Origin: Coriobacteriia bacterium
GTDB lineage: Bacteria > Actinomycetota > Coriobacteriia > Anaerosomatales > PHET01
Direction: 5' to 3'
Assembly: GCA_034370385.1 (NCBI GenBank)
Contig: JAXMKZ010000005.1
Coordinates: forward strand, 62,001-126,000
Length of the DNA stretch: 64,000 bases
Part shown: positions 9,254-17,349 of the stretch, piece by piece
Layout of the letters: every line of letters begins with the position of its first letter
How positions within the stretch are numbered: the stretch's first letter is position 1
Position numbers and translations under genes: made by a program
The notes under the pieces: generated by a model
The model's input: the letters and a program-made list of their open reading frames with translations, nothing else
What the model was told of the DNA's origin: nothing
Databases searched by the model: none

Positions 9254-9367
9254 ATGTCCTCCCTTGCGCCAAGCTGATGCCGAAAGACAACAGTGTAGCG
9301 CCCGTCGCGAAGGAGCCACCCCGGTGTTTCGGAACGGCCCATGCAAGCGGGACACGGAAATCGGGAC

Positions 9368-9730
9368 TCAGGCGTCGCCTTCAGGGGTCATGTGCGCCGC
9401 AGCGATGGCGCGCGCCTCACGAAGCTGCCGGATAACCGGCCATTCGGTGAAGGCGAGCCAGAGCATCGCCGCGATGTTGACGACGGGCACGAACATGAGA
9501 AGCCCGAGCGCTCCGGAGTAGCCCGCCTTGCGGTAGATCTGCCAGAACGCGACAACCGTGACGGCGATGCCAACAATGACGACGACGGCCAGGAGCCAAG
9601 GCTGCAGCATGAACAAGCCACCGCGCGGACCGCCGAACCCCGGCGGCCCGCCTGACCCGCCGGGGAACGCGCCGCCCGGTGGAGGACCCCCTCCCGGAAA
9701 CGCAGCACCTGTCTGTCCATTCATTCTCAT
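9368..9730 (-). CDS. Small membrane protein with Gly/Pro-rich N-terminus
   Basis: The 120-residue product has a Gly/Pro/Phe-rich first third (residues 8-38) and then two transmembrane helices, roughly 42-63 and 75-95. The segment YRKAGYSGALGLLMFVPVVN is like that in small membrane proteins annotated with DUF5684-type domains. AAAGGAG precedes the ATG. It lies 25 bp after the exporter permease gene on the same strand and may be part of that transcript. Function is unknown. Confidence 0.65.
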   Translation of the reverse strand: MRMNGQTGAAFPGGGPPPGGAFPGGSGGPPGFGGPRGGLFMLQPWLLAVVVIVGIAVTVVAFWQIYRKAGYSGALGLLMFVPVVNIAAMLWLAFTEWPVIRQLREARAIAAAHMTPEGDA

Positions 9731-9755
9731 GCACTCCTTTCTAGGCCGAGGCGCG

Positions 9756-10946
9756 CTACTGGTAGCGCAGCGCCTCGATGGGGTCGAGCTTGGCGGCGCG
9801 GCGCGCCGGGTAGTAGCCGAAGATGATTCCGATGGCGGTCGATACTCCCACCGCCAGCAGGACCGAGCCGCTCGTTACCACGGCGTTGAGGGTCGAAAAC
9901 GCGGTTATCGCCGCCGCGATACCCCAGCCGAGAAGTATGCCGACGAGCCCGCCCACTACGGTCAGGGCCACCGCCTCGGCCAGGAACTGCGAAGTGATGT
10001 CGCCGCGGGTAGCGCCGATCGCCTTGCGAAGCCCGATCTCGCGGATGCGCTCGGTGACCGTGGTCAGCATCATGTTCATGATCCCGATGCCGCCGACCAC
10101 GAGCGATATCCCCGCTATCGAGCCCAGTAGCATCGTCATCAGAGATGTGATGGTCGAAACCGTCTCGGCGAGATCCTCTTGCGACGAAACCTCGAAATCG
10201 GCCTCATCGGGGTTGCTCGTATCGTGGCGGGACAGCATCAGACTCTCGATGGCGCTCTTGGCGGCGCTCATCTGCTCCTGGCTTACCGCCTCCACGTAGA
10301 TCGAATTGAGGTCGTCCGAACCGGTGAGATAGAGCTGCAGGGTCTTGAGCGGGACGTAGGCGGCATCGTCGCCACCCCCGAAACCACTGCCTTTCGAGGC
10401 CGCGACGCCGACGACGGTGAAGGGCATCCCGTTGATGCGTACACGTTGACCCACGGGGATCGAGCCCTCGCCGAAGAGTTCCTCGGACGTTCCTGATCCG
10501 AGCACGACCACGCGTTTCGCGCCCACGACATCGTCTTCGCCGAGCCAAGCGCCGTAGCTCGTCTCGATGCTGCGCACTCTCGCATATTCGGGGGTTGTTC
10601 CGGTGACGGCAACGTTCGTGTTGTTGGACTCCGCCGCGATGGCGTACTGCCCGGACGCGACCGGAGCGACAGCTGCGACACCCGCGATCTCTTCAGCGAT
10701 CGAGGTGGCATCTTCGACCGAAAGGGGCCGGGCGCCGACCCCCCCTCCGGTCGACGTGACCGTCAGCAGGTTGGAGCCGATCGCGCTCACTTCGTCGGTG
10801 ATGGAGGCCTTGGTTCCGTTGCCGATGGAGACGCCTACGATGACGGCTGTGATCCCCACCACGATGCCGAGTATGGTCAGAAGCGACCGGGAACGGTTCG
10901 CGGTCAGGGAGCCGAGGGTCTCGGCGGTGAGGTCGGATACGCGCAC
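9756..10946 (-). CDS. MacB-like ABC transporter permease
   Basis: The 396-residue product has the MacB/FtsX topology: an N-terminal helix (ANRSRSLLTILGIVVGITAVIVGVSIG), a large extracytoplasmic domain (about residues 50-260), and three C-terminal helices containing ERIREIGLRKAIGATRGDI, the usual coupling segment. The GTG start at 10946 lies 2 bp after the stop of the ATPase gene and follows GAGGAG. The long open frame upstream of it only shadows the ATPase. With the adjacent ATPase and adaptor it forms a three-part exporter of the YknXYZ/MacAB type, likely for peptides, antibiotics or other amphiphiles. Confidence 0.9.
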   Translation of the reverse strand: MRVSDLTAETLGSLTANRSRSLLTILGIVVGITAVIVGVSIGNGTKASITDEVSAIGSNLLTVTSTGGGVGARPLSVEDATSIAEEIAGVAAVAPVASGQYAIAAESNNTNVAVTGTTPEYARVRSIETSYGAWLGEDDVVGAKRVVVLGSGTSEELFGEGSIPVGQRVRINGMPFTVVGVAASKGSGFGGGDDAAYVPLKTLQLYLTGSDDLNSIYVEAVSQEQMSAAKSAIESLMLSRHDTSNPDEADFEVSSQEDLAETVSTITSLMTMLLGSIAGISLVVGGIGIMNMMLTTVTERIREIGLRKAIGATRGDITSQFLAEAVALTVVGGLVGILLGWGIAAAITAFSTLNAVVTSGSVLLAVGVSTAIGIIFGYYPARRAAKLDPIEALRYQ

Positions 10947-10948
10947 TT

Positions 10949-11629
10949 CTACGCCTCCTCGAAGATCAGGCCGTCGCGGATGTGGACCGTGCGGTCGGCG
11001 TGCGCGGCGACGGTCGCCTCGTGGGTGATCAGCACGATGGTGCGACCGGCCTGGCGCAGCTGCTCGAATGTGGCGAGGATGAAGTCGCCGGTCGTGGTGT
11101 CCAGGTTGCCGGTGGGTTCGTCGGCCAGGATGAGCGTGGGGTCGTTGACCAGCGCGCGCGCGATGGCCACGCGCTGCATCTGTCCGCCCGACAGCTGGTT
11201 CGAGCGCTTGTCCCACAGCTCCTCAGGCATACCTGCAGCCTCGAGTGCCGCGGCCACACGCTCTTCACGATCAGCCGGTGGTAGTTCCGAGTAGATCAAG
11301 GGCAGACGCACGTTGCGACGCACCGTCGCCCGAGGCAGCAGATTGAACGACTGGAATACGAAGCCGATGGAGCGGCTTCGCGCCTCCGCGAGCTCATCGT
11401 CGTCGAGCGTCGAGACATCCACGCCTTCGATCAGGTAGTTGCCGGCGGTGGGCGTGTCGAGCAAGCCCAGCAGGTTCATGAGCGTCGACTTGCCCGATCC
11501 GCTTGGTCCCATGATGGCCACGAACTCGCCGGGCTCGACGGTGAAGGTGACGCCGCGAAGCGCGCGCGTCGCCGTATCGCCGGTCACGTAGGTCTTGACG
11601 AGGTTTCGCGCCTCGAGAATCGGAGCCAT
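10949..11629 (-). CDS. MacB/LolD-type ABC transporter ATP-binding protein
   Basis: This 226-residue ATPase has Walker A GPSGSGKST (about residues 40-48), the signature LSGGQMQR, Walker B LILADEPTGNLD and a switch histidine in LITHEATVA. The closely related family energises MacB-like permeases. Its ATG overlaps the stop of the adaptor gene by one base (TGATG), and its own stop is 2 bp before the permease start, so the three are one operon. Confidence 0.95.
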   Translation of the reverse strand: MAPILEARNLVKTYVTGDTATRALRGVTFTVEPGEFVAIMGPSGSGKSTLMNLLGLLDTPTAGNYLIEGVDVSTLDDDELAEARSRSIGFVFQSFNLLPRATVRRNVRLPLIYSELPPADREERVAAALEAAGMPEELWDKRSNQLSGGQMQRVAIARALVNDPTLILADEPTGNLDTTTGDFILATFEQLRQAGRTIVLITHEATVAAHADRTVHIRDGLIFEEA

Positions 11630-13101
11630 CAGTTGCCGCCCCCTGGGGCTCCGCTAGGCCGGCTGCCGCCCATGCCACCCGGTGCAGGCGGCATGAATCC
11701 GTTGCGCTCCTCTGGCGCACTGGATGAGGCCGTCGAGGCAATCTGCTCGCCAGCTCGAAGACCCGTCACGATCTGGACCTGCGTGTCGTCCGACGGACCC
11801 GTGGTGACCGTGCGCTTCTCGGTGGATCCTCCTTCCGTCACGACCGTCACGTACTTCGTGGTCCCGTCCACCTTCACCGACGACTTCGGCACGAGGACCG
11901 CGTCGGGCACAACCACGGTCACGATGTCCGCAGTCGCCGTCATGCCACTTCTGACCTTTGGGTCCTGCTCGCCGAGCGCAAGCTCGACCGCGTAGGTCGA
12001 GACCGTGCCGTCATTCACGGCGTTGGGCGACACCCACGTCACCTTGGCGGGCAGCGTAAGTCCGTTGAGAGCATCGAAGGTTACCGTCGCCTCCTGGCCG
12101 GTTTTCACGTCGGCGATGTCGACCTCGTTGACGGCCACCGAGACGATCAGTTCCGAGGTGTCGGTGATGACCACCGCGGCCGACGAGCCCGTGGAGCTGC
12201 TGGCGCTACCGCCCGAGCCCGTTGCCGCGGCCGTGGATGCACCGCCGGATGACGACGCCCCGCCACCGGATGTGGAGCCTCCTTCGGACACGTTGACCTG
12301 GGTCACGATTCCGTCCGATGGGGCGACCACCACGGCGTTATCGACATCCGCAAGGGCGTCAGCGTGGTTCCGCGAGGCGTTCGACCGTGACGTCTGCGCA
12401 CTCGTGAGTCCCGCGTGTGCGCTGGTCTGCGATGCTTTGGCACTCTTCTGGCCCGACCTGGCACTCGTGAGTCCCGCGCGCGCGACATCCACGCTCTTCT
12501 CCGCTTCATCGATCTCGGCGGTCGTCGCGGACCGAGTCCCCGTGAGGCTCTCGAGTTCATCAAGCTTGTGCTCAGCCTGCATCACCTGGAACTCCGCCTG
12601 CTCAACCTGCTGATTGGCCTGGGCGACCTGCTGGTTCGCCTGCGCAACCTGTTGCCTGGCCTGGGAGACCTGCTGATCAGCCTGCGAGAGCTGCGCCTTA
12701 GCCGAGCGCACCGCGCTCTGCAGCTCCTCATCATCGATCGTGAACAGCTCATCGCCGACCTTGACGCTGTCGCCGACCGCGACTTCGACCGAAGTGACGG
12801 TGCCGCTGACCAGCGGGTAGATCTCTTCAGACTCCGCGGGTTCGGCCTGGCCGTCGGCGGATGCCGTGACCACGAGCTGCCCGGTCTCGACGACGGCCGA
12901 TGCCACGGGCGCAGGCGCGGGGCTCACAGCCTGCATGATCATCGGAAAGACCGCGAATCCGATGACCACTACGACGAGTGTCACCAGCGCTGCGATCGCC
13001 CATCGCGTGCGCCGCTTCTTGGCGGTACGGGGTGCAGCGCTCGCCGCAGGCAGGCTGCGCGCCGGCACATCCGCCAGGCCACCTGTGGAAAGTTCGGACA
13101 T
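11629..13101 (-). CDS. MacA/HlyD-family efflux adaptor
   Basis: The 490-residue product has a cytoplasmic N-terminus, one membrane anchor (about residues 33-55), a biotinyl-lipoyl-like segment (VEVAVGDSVKVGDELFTIDD), and a long coiled-coil hairpin marked by QANQQVAQ-type heptads (about 140-250). A Ser/Gly-rich insert (TSGGGASSSGG) is followed by the barrel and membrane-proximal domains. The C-terminus is Gly/Pro-rich. GGAGGA lies upstream of ATG 13101. No outer-membrane factor is encoded nearby, as expected for a Gram-positive version. A palindrome at 13193-13214, 92 bp upstream, is probably its operator. Confidence 0.92.
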   Translation of the reverse strand: MSELSTGGLADVPARSLPAASAAPRTAKKRRTRWAIAALVTLVVVVIGFAVFPMIMQAVSPAPAPVASAVVETGQLVVTASADGQAEPAESEEIYPLVSGTVTSVEVAVGDSVKVGDELFTIDDEELQSAVRSAKAQLSQADQQVSQARQQVAQANQQVAQANQQVEQAEFQVMQAEHKLDELESLTGTRSATTAEIDEAEKSVDVARAGLTSARSGQKSAKASQTSAHAGLTSAQTSRSNASRNHADALADVDNAVVVAPSDGIVTQVNVSEGGSTSGGGASSSGGASTAAATGSGGSASSSTGSSAAVVITDTSELIVSVAVNEVDIADVKTGQEATVTFDALNGLTLPAKVTWVSPNAVNDGTVSTYAVELALGEQDPKVRSGMTATADIVTVVVPDAVLVPKSSVKVDGTTKYVTVVTEGGSTEKRTVTTGPSDDTQVQIVTGLRAGEQIASTASSSAPEERNGFMPPAPGGMGGSRPSGAPGGGN

Positions 13102-13192
13102 GGGTCCTCCTCGTTCGGATTCTCTTCCGAGAAGGACACTACCGACCGACCGACGAACGCGCGTCGGCCTGATGGGGTGACTTCGAGCGGGC

Positions 13193-13214
13193 GACTACTC
13201 CGACAGGAGTACGC
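13193..13214. promoter_or_regulatory. Operator-like palindrome upstream of the exporter operon
   Basis: The arms GACTACTCC and GGAGTA flank a short centre. The site matches the perfect 22-bp palindrome at 15210-15231 at 18 of 22 positions with identical spacing. It lies between the response-regulator gene and the adaptor start, in the position of a promoter element. I infer that it is bound by the adjacent NarL-family regulator. Confidence 0.6.
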
Positions 13215-13231
13215 CCGAGGACGTGCGGCGG

Positions 13232-13918
13232 CTACTCGGCCGCCGAGCCAGGCTCGACGAGCCCCGACTCGTACGCGGTGACAACGAGCTGCGCGCGGTC
13301 TCGCGCGCCCAGCTTGAGCATCACGTGGCTCACGTGGGTCTTCGCCGTGGCGGGGCTGATGAACAGCCGCTCGCCTATCTCAGCGTTGGACAGGCCGCGT
13401 CCGGCAAGACCCAACACCTCGAGCTCACGCTCGGTCAGTTGCTCGAGGCCGGATACGTTGGCCGGACGTGACTCGGGCTGACGGGCGAACTCCGCGATGA
13501 GACGCCGCGTCACGCTCGGTGCCAGCAGCGCCTCGCCCGCCGCCACCACGCGCACCGCCTCCAGGAGCGCCTCCGGGTCGGCGTCCTTGAGCAGGAAGCC
13601 GCTGGCACCGGCACGCAGCGCCTGGAACACGTACTCGTCCAAATCGAAGGTGGTGAGCACGAGAACGCGCACGTGGGCCGTGGAAGAATCGCCCGCAAGC
13701 GCAGCCGTCGCCTCGATCCCGTCCATGACCGGCATGCGAATATCCATGAGGACGACGTCCGGATCCAGCGCGCGGACCGCGGCGAGCGCCTCTTCGCCGT
13801 TCGCGGCCTCGGCCACGACTTCAAGGTCAGGCGCTGAGTCCACCAGCATCTTCAAACCACTACGCACGAGAGCCTGGTCGTCGACAATCAGCACTCGAAT
13901 CATGTCGCCCGTGCTCAC
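13232..13918 (-). CDS. NarL/FixJ-family response regulator
   Basis: The 228-residue product has a receiver domain (acidic pair in VDDQ, phospho-acceptor Asp in DVVLMDIRMP near residue 59, Thr in VLTTFD, Lys in LLKDADPE) and a C-terminal LuxR-type helix-turn-helix (LTERELEVLGLAGRGLSNAEIGERLFISPATAKTHVSHV). Its GTG start overlaps the kinase stop as GTGA, so the two are co-translated. The exporter operon follows on the same strand after 130 bp, so this system probably controls it in response to an envelope stress or a substrate. Confidence 0.95.
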   Translation of the reverse strand: MSTGDMIRVLIVDDQALVRSGLKMLVDSAPDLEVVAEAANGEEALAAVRALDPDVVLMDIRMPVMDGIEATAALAGDSSTAHVRVLVLTTFDLDEYVFQALRAGASGFLLKDADPEALLEAVRVVAAGEALLAPSVTRRLIAEFARQPESRPANVSGLEQLTERELEVLGLAGRGLSNAEIGERLFISPATAKTHVSHVMLKLGARDRAQLVVTAYESGLVEPGSAAE

Positions 13919-15153
13919 TTGTCTCTCCCTGCGAGCGGAATCGTGGCCGTCACGCGGAAACCGCCGCCCGGCGCCGGACCTGCGCTGAACGCGCCTCCCA
14001 GTGCGGCAACCCGCTCGCGCATCCCCGTGATGCCATGACCCGCCGCATCGGACACCGATGCCCCGACCCCATCGTCCGTCACCACGATCGTCAGCTCATC
14101 CTCGGACCGATCCACCGCGACAACCGCCAGCCTCGCCCCCGCGTGTCGCACCACGTTCGTCAGGGCCTCCTGCACGATACGATACGTCGAGACCTCCACG
14201 TATGCGGGTACGTCTCCCACGTCGCCGACCTTGAGGTCGACGCTCACTCCGGACTGTTCGACGGAAGCGGTCAGTTCGCCAAGGCGAGTGATGCTACCTG
14301 CGGGCGCGAGCGGTGCTTCGTCTTCGCCGCCGCGCATGACGCCCAGAATCGCGCGCAGCTCGTCGAGCGCGGACTTGCTCGTGGCTCGTATCGCCTCAAG
14401 GGCTTGGCGCGCACCTTCCGGATCGCTCTCGACCACCTGCGTGGCCGCGCCAGCCTGCACGGCGATGATCGACAGCGAGTGCGCCGTGACGTCATGGAGC
14501 TCCCGCGCGATACGCAGCCGCTCCTCCTCCACCCGGCGACGAGCATTCTCTTCGCGCGAACGCTCTGCTTCAAGCGCACGCTGTTCCACTTCGGCAACGT
14601 AGGCCCGTCGGTTTCGCGTGGCGTCGCCCACGGCTGCGGCGAAGGCGAACAGTGCGGTGATGCGCACGGCCTCGGCGAAGACGCGTCCCGTCGGCTGACC
14701 CGGCAGCGACGTGACAAGCGCGATTGCGATGGCAACCACGGTCAGCGGCACGAGGCGCCGACGCTCCAGAAACGTCCCCGCGGTGTAGAGCGCGATCAGT
14801 GGGGCCAGCATCAGAAGGATCGGGGGCTGTCGCGTGAGATCGTAGACGCTCGTCGCCACGACCGAGATGAGTACCACGCTGACCGGAAAGCGACGGCGCC
14901 AGACGAGCGGCAGACACGCCACTGCGACTAACACGAACGCCAACATCGTCGGCGCCATGACCCGCGTATTGAAAAGCGGTGCAACCACCACGATGTCGCC
15001 GGGACCGGGACCTCCGGGGCCCGGCGGCGCTCCCGCCAAGAAGATCTGGATGACCGCCAGCTGCAGCCAGTTGAAGAGCAAGACCGCCACTGCAAGCGCC
15101 CAGTCGGACAGCACCGCCGTGTTCTCACCCGCTGTCACGCTTCGATTCGTCAT
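13915..15153 (-). CDS. NarL-type sensor histidine kinase
   Basis: From ATG 15153 the product has 412 residues. About five or six transmembrane helices form the sensor region (residues 15-165), with a short coiled coil next. HisKA_3 dimerisation carries the phospho-acceptor in RELHDVTAHSLS, and the HATPase domain shows DDGVGA and GHGITGMRERV. There is no large extracellular domain, so sensing is probably within the membrane, as in DesK- and LiaS-type kinases. The upstream frame is open to 15288 but overlaps the next gene and the palindrome, so the internal ATG is preferred. Confidence 0.92.
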   Translation of the reverse strand: MTNRSVTAGENTAVLSDWALAVAVLLFNWLQLAVIQIFLAGAPPGPGGPGPGDIVVVAPLFNTRVMAPTMLAFVLVAVACLPLVWRRRFPVSVVLISVVATSVYDLTRQPPILLMLAPLIALYTAGTFLERRRLVPLTVVAIAIALVTSLPGQPTGRVFAEAVRITALFAFAAAVGDATRNRRAYVAEVEQRALEAERSREENARRRVEEERLRIARELHDVTAHSLSIIAVQAGAATQVVESDPEGARQALEAIRATSKSALDELRAILGVMRGGEDEAPLAPAGSITRLGELTASVEQSGVSVDLKVGDVGDVPAYVEVSTYRIVQEALTNVVRHAGARLAVVAVDRSEDELTIVVTDDGVGASVSDAAGHGITGMRERVAALGGAFSAGPAPGGGFRVTATIPLAGRDK

Positions 15154-15209
15154 GGTGCGATGGTACGCCTCATCCAAGCCTTGGCGCATGGGCCCTGCGG
15201 AGCGGACGC

Positions 15210-15231
15210 GACTACTCCCACGGGAGTAGTC
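15210..15231. promoter_or_regulatory. Perfect 22-bp palindrome upstream of the two-component operon
   Basis: The arms GACTACTCCC and GGGAGTAGTC are perfect 10-bp inverted repeats with a 2-bp spacer. The site lies 57 bp upstream of the kinase start and touches the stop codon of the neighbouring hydrolase gene. A near-identical copy precedes the exporter operon, which suggests autoregulation by the response regulator. Confidence 0.65.
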
Positions 15232-17251
15232 AGACCAGCCGCCGCGGGATACGGAACTGCTCGCCACTCTCCAAGACGAGCTCCCCATTCTCGAACGCCT
15301 TGATCTCGTCGTCGATCACGAACTCGTCGGCGGTGGAACGCATCTGGGCATCACACTCGACACGAATCGACCAGCCATCTCGCTCCAACGTGGCAACGCG
15401 ACGCGTCACGACGCGAGCGGACAGCGGGTCGCTCTCGGCGATCTCGAGCACGTCATCGACCTCGGTGGCGAAGCGCGTCTCCGTGGCGGGCATCAACTCT
15501 TCGGCGACCTCACGGTCCTCCACCCTGTGCACGCCGGTGACCGGGTCGTCCACGCGGCGACGCTCGCGCTCATCGCGCTCGTGCAGCCACGCGTCGGCCG
15601 CCTGCTCGGGCGCCTCGAAGGGAGCCGCCAGTGTGGGCCCGGGGTGCTCCAGAATCGGCAACTCCAGCGCGCTCGGCCCGGCGACGAACGCCGTGACGGT
15701 AGCCGCTTCGGGTGCCGGCCATGCATGCGGCCAGTGCGTGGTGGACAGTGCGAGCCGCAGGCGCTGGCCCGCCGCCACTCGCTGTCCGATGGCATTGAGT
15801 TGCAGTCGCACGCTGAACCGCTCACCCGGCACGAGCGGGGCGGGGAACTCATCACTGTCGCGATGGGTGAGGTTGAGCTGACCCCACGTGAGCAGGGTGA
15901 CGGCGCCATCGGGCCCGATCTCGGACAGCCGGGCAGCCACGAGCGCCACCGGACGGTCACAGGCCAGCTCCAAATGCACGATCGGGAAGCCGAGCACCTC
16001 GATTTCGGAGTCAAACCGCGTCGTTTCGAACACCAGCGAGTACTCATCGTCCGGGCGCTGATCCGAGGCGAGCTCATGGTCGCGGCCGTTGGCGCACCAC
16101 ACGCCCGCAGTCCGGCCCACGTGCTGCGGCGTGCTGATGGCCACCCCCACGCCGGCTGCCCCAGCATCCGGCGCTGCCTCCGTGAGCCGCGATTCCTCGC
16201 CAAACACCCAGCTTCGAGCCGTTGCGCCTGCGGGCGGCCACGCATTCTCGGCCACCCAGCGGCCCGGGCGCTCCTGATAGGTATCCGAGGGCGGTAGCGA
16301 TTCCTGCATCCACACGCGCAGAAGCGGATCGCGTTCCACGCCGGTGTCCATGTCCTTGAGCCACCGGTCGAACCAGCGCAGACACTCCTGGAGGAACCCT
16401 ATGAGCGGACCGGGCTTGCCCCGATACGGCGCGACGTGCGCCCACGGTCCGATGATGCCGCGCCGCTCGCAGGTCAGATGCTCGAGCAGGCGAGGAACCG
16501 CGTTCGTGTACGCGTCGGTCCAGCCGCCAACGACGAGCGTGGCCGCCTCGATGGCGGCGTAGTCCTCGCACACCGAGCCCTGCCGCCAGTAGTCGTCGCG
16601 CACCTGATGCGACACCCACGGCTCGATGAACGCGGGCGTCCTCGCCAGTCGATCGAGCCACACATCGCGCCAGTCATCACGGTGGCGAGGATCGGGCGGG
16701 AGCGCGTTGTACATGCGCATCCACGACGCCCACTTGAGCATGTCGCTGCCGAGCAGACAGCCGCCCACGTAGTGGCAGTCGTCGCGGTAGCGGTCATCGG
16801 TCGAGTACATCGTGACAACCGCCTTGAGCGCGGGCGGACGACGTGCAGCGATCTGCAACCCGTTGAAGCCGCCCCACGAGTAGCCGATCATGCCCACAGC
16901 CCCCGAGCACCACGGCTGCGCAGCGAGCCACGCGATCACCTCGACCGCGTCGTCCTGCTCCTGGGCGAGGTACTCGTCGCAGATGATGCCGTCCGAGTCG
17001 CCGGTCCCGCGCAAGTCCACCCGCACGCCCGCGTAGCCGAACCCGGCGAAGTACGGATGGCGGGTGGAGTCCTGGCTCGCATTCGCATCGTCCTTGCGGT
17101 ACGGCAGGTACTCGAGAATGGCGGGCACGGGGGTGTCATCGGCATCGACCGGCAGCCAGATGCGAGCGGCCAGCCGCGTCCCGTCCGAAAGTGGTATCCA
17201 GGTGTTCTCTATCTCCCGAACGATGTGCGGGAACGCGCTGCGGATGCTCAT
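15230..17251 (-). CDS. CocE/NonD-family serine hydrolase (X-Pro dipeptidyl-peptidase-like)
   Basis: The 673-residue protein has an S15-type alpha/beta-hydrolase domain with the nucleophile elbow GYSWGG (Ser near 125) and the RVDLRGTGDSDG segment. A C-terminal jelly-roll domain typical of the family follows (about 380-580; DEYSLVFET, RLRLALSTTHWPHAWP). Members cleave acyl esters or X-Pro peptides. No signal peptide is present, so it acts in the cytoplasm. The last 90 residues extend beyond the usual family core. The substrate is unknown. Confidence 0.88.
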   Translation of the reverse strand: MSIRSAFPHIVREIENTWIPLSDGTRLAARIWLPVDADDTPVPAILEYLPYRKDDANASQDSTRHPYFAGFGYAGVRVDLRGTGDSDGIICDEYLAQEQDDAVEVIAWLAAQPWCSGAVGMIGYSWGGFNGLQIAARRPPALKAVVTMYSTDDRYRDDCHYVGGCLLGSDMLKWASWMRMYNALPPDPRHRDDWRDVWLDRLARTPAFIEPWVSHQVRDDYWRQGSVCEDYAAIEAATLVVGGWTDAYTNAVPRLLEHLTCERRGIIGPWAHVAPYRGKPGPLIGFLQECLRWFDRWLKDMDTGVERDPLLRVWMQESLPPSDTYQERPGRWVAENAWPPAGATARSWVFGEESRLTEAAPDAGAAGVGVAISTPQHVGRTAGVWCANGRDHELASDQRPDDEYSLVFETTRFDSEIEVLGFPIVHLELACDRPVALVAARLSEIGPDGAVTLLTWGQLNLTHRDSDEFPAPLVPGERFSVRLQLNAIGQRVAAGQRLRLALSTTHWPHAWPAPEAATVTAFVAGPSALELPILEHPGPTLAAPFEAPEQAADAWLHERDERERRRVDDPVTGVHRVEDREVAEELMPATETRFATEVDDVLEIAESDPLSARVVTRRVATLERDGWSIRVECDAQMRSTADEFVIDDEIKAFENGELVLESGEQFRIPRRLV

Positions 17252-17349
17252 GGGCTAGTTGTTCCCCGTTTCGCGCGGAACTCCTACTCCCGCGTCCTTG
17301 CCGCATACTGGCAGTAGCAACTTCGACCGGTGCCACTTGGGAGCCACAC

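Noticed and set aside
10947-11216. N-terminal extension of the MacB-like permease
   Set aside because: It only overlaps the 3' part of the ATPase gene; the GTG at 10946 has a good ribosome-binding site.
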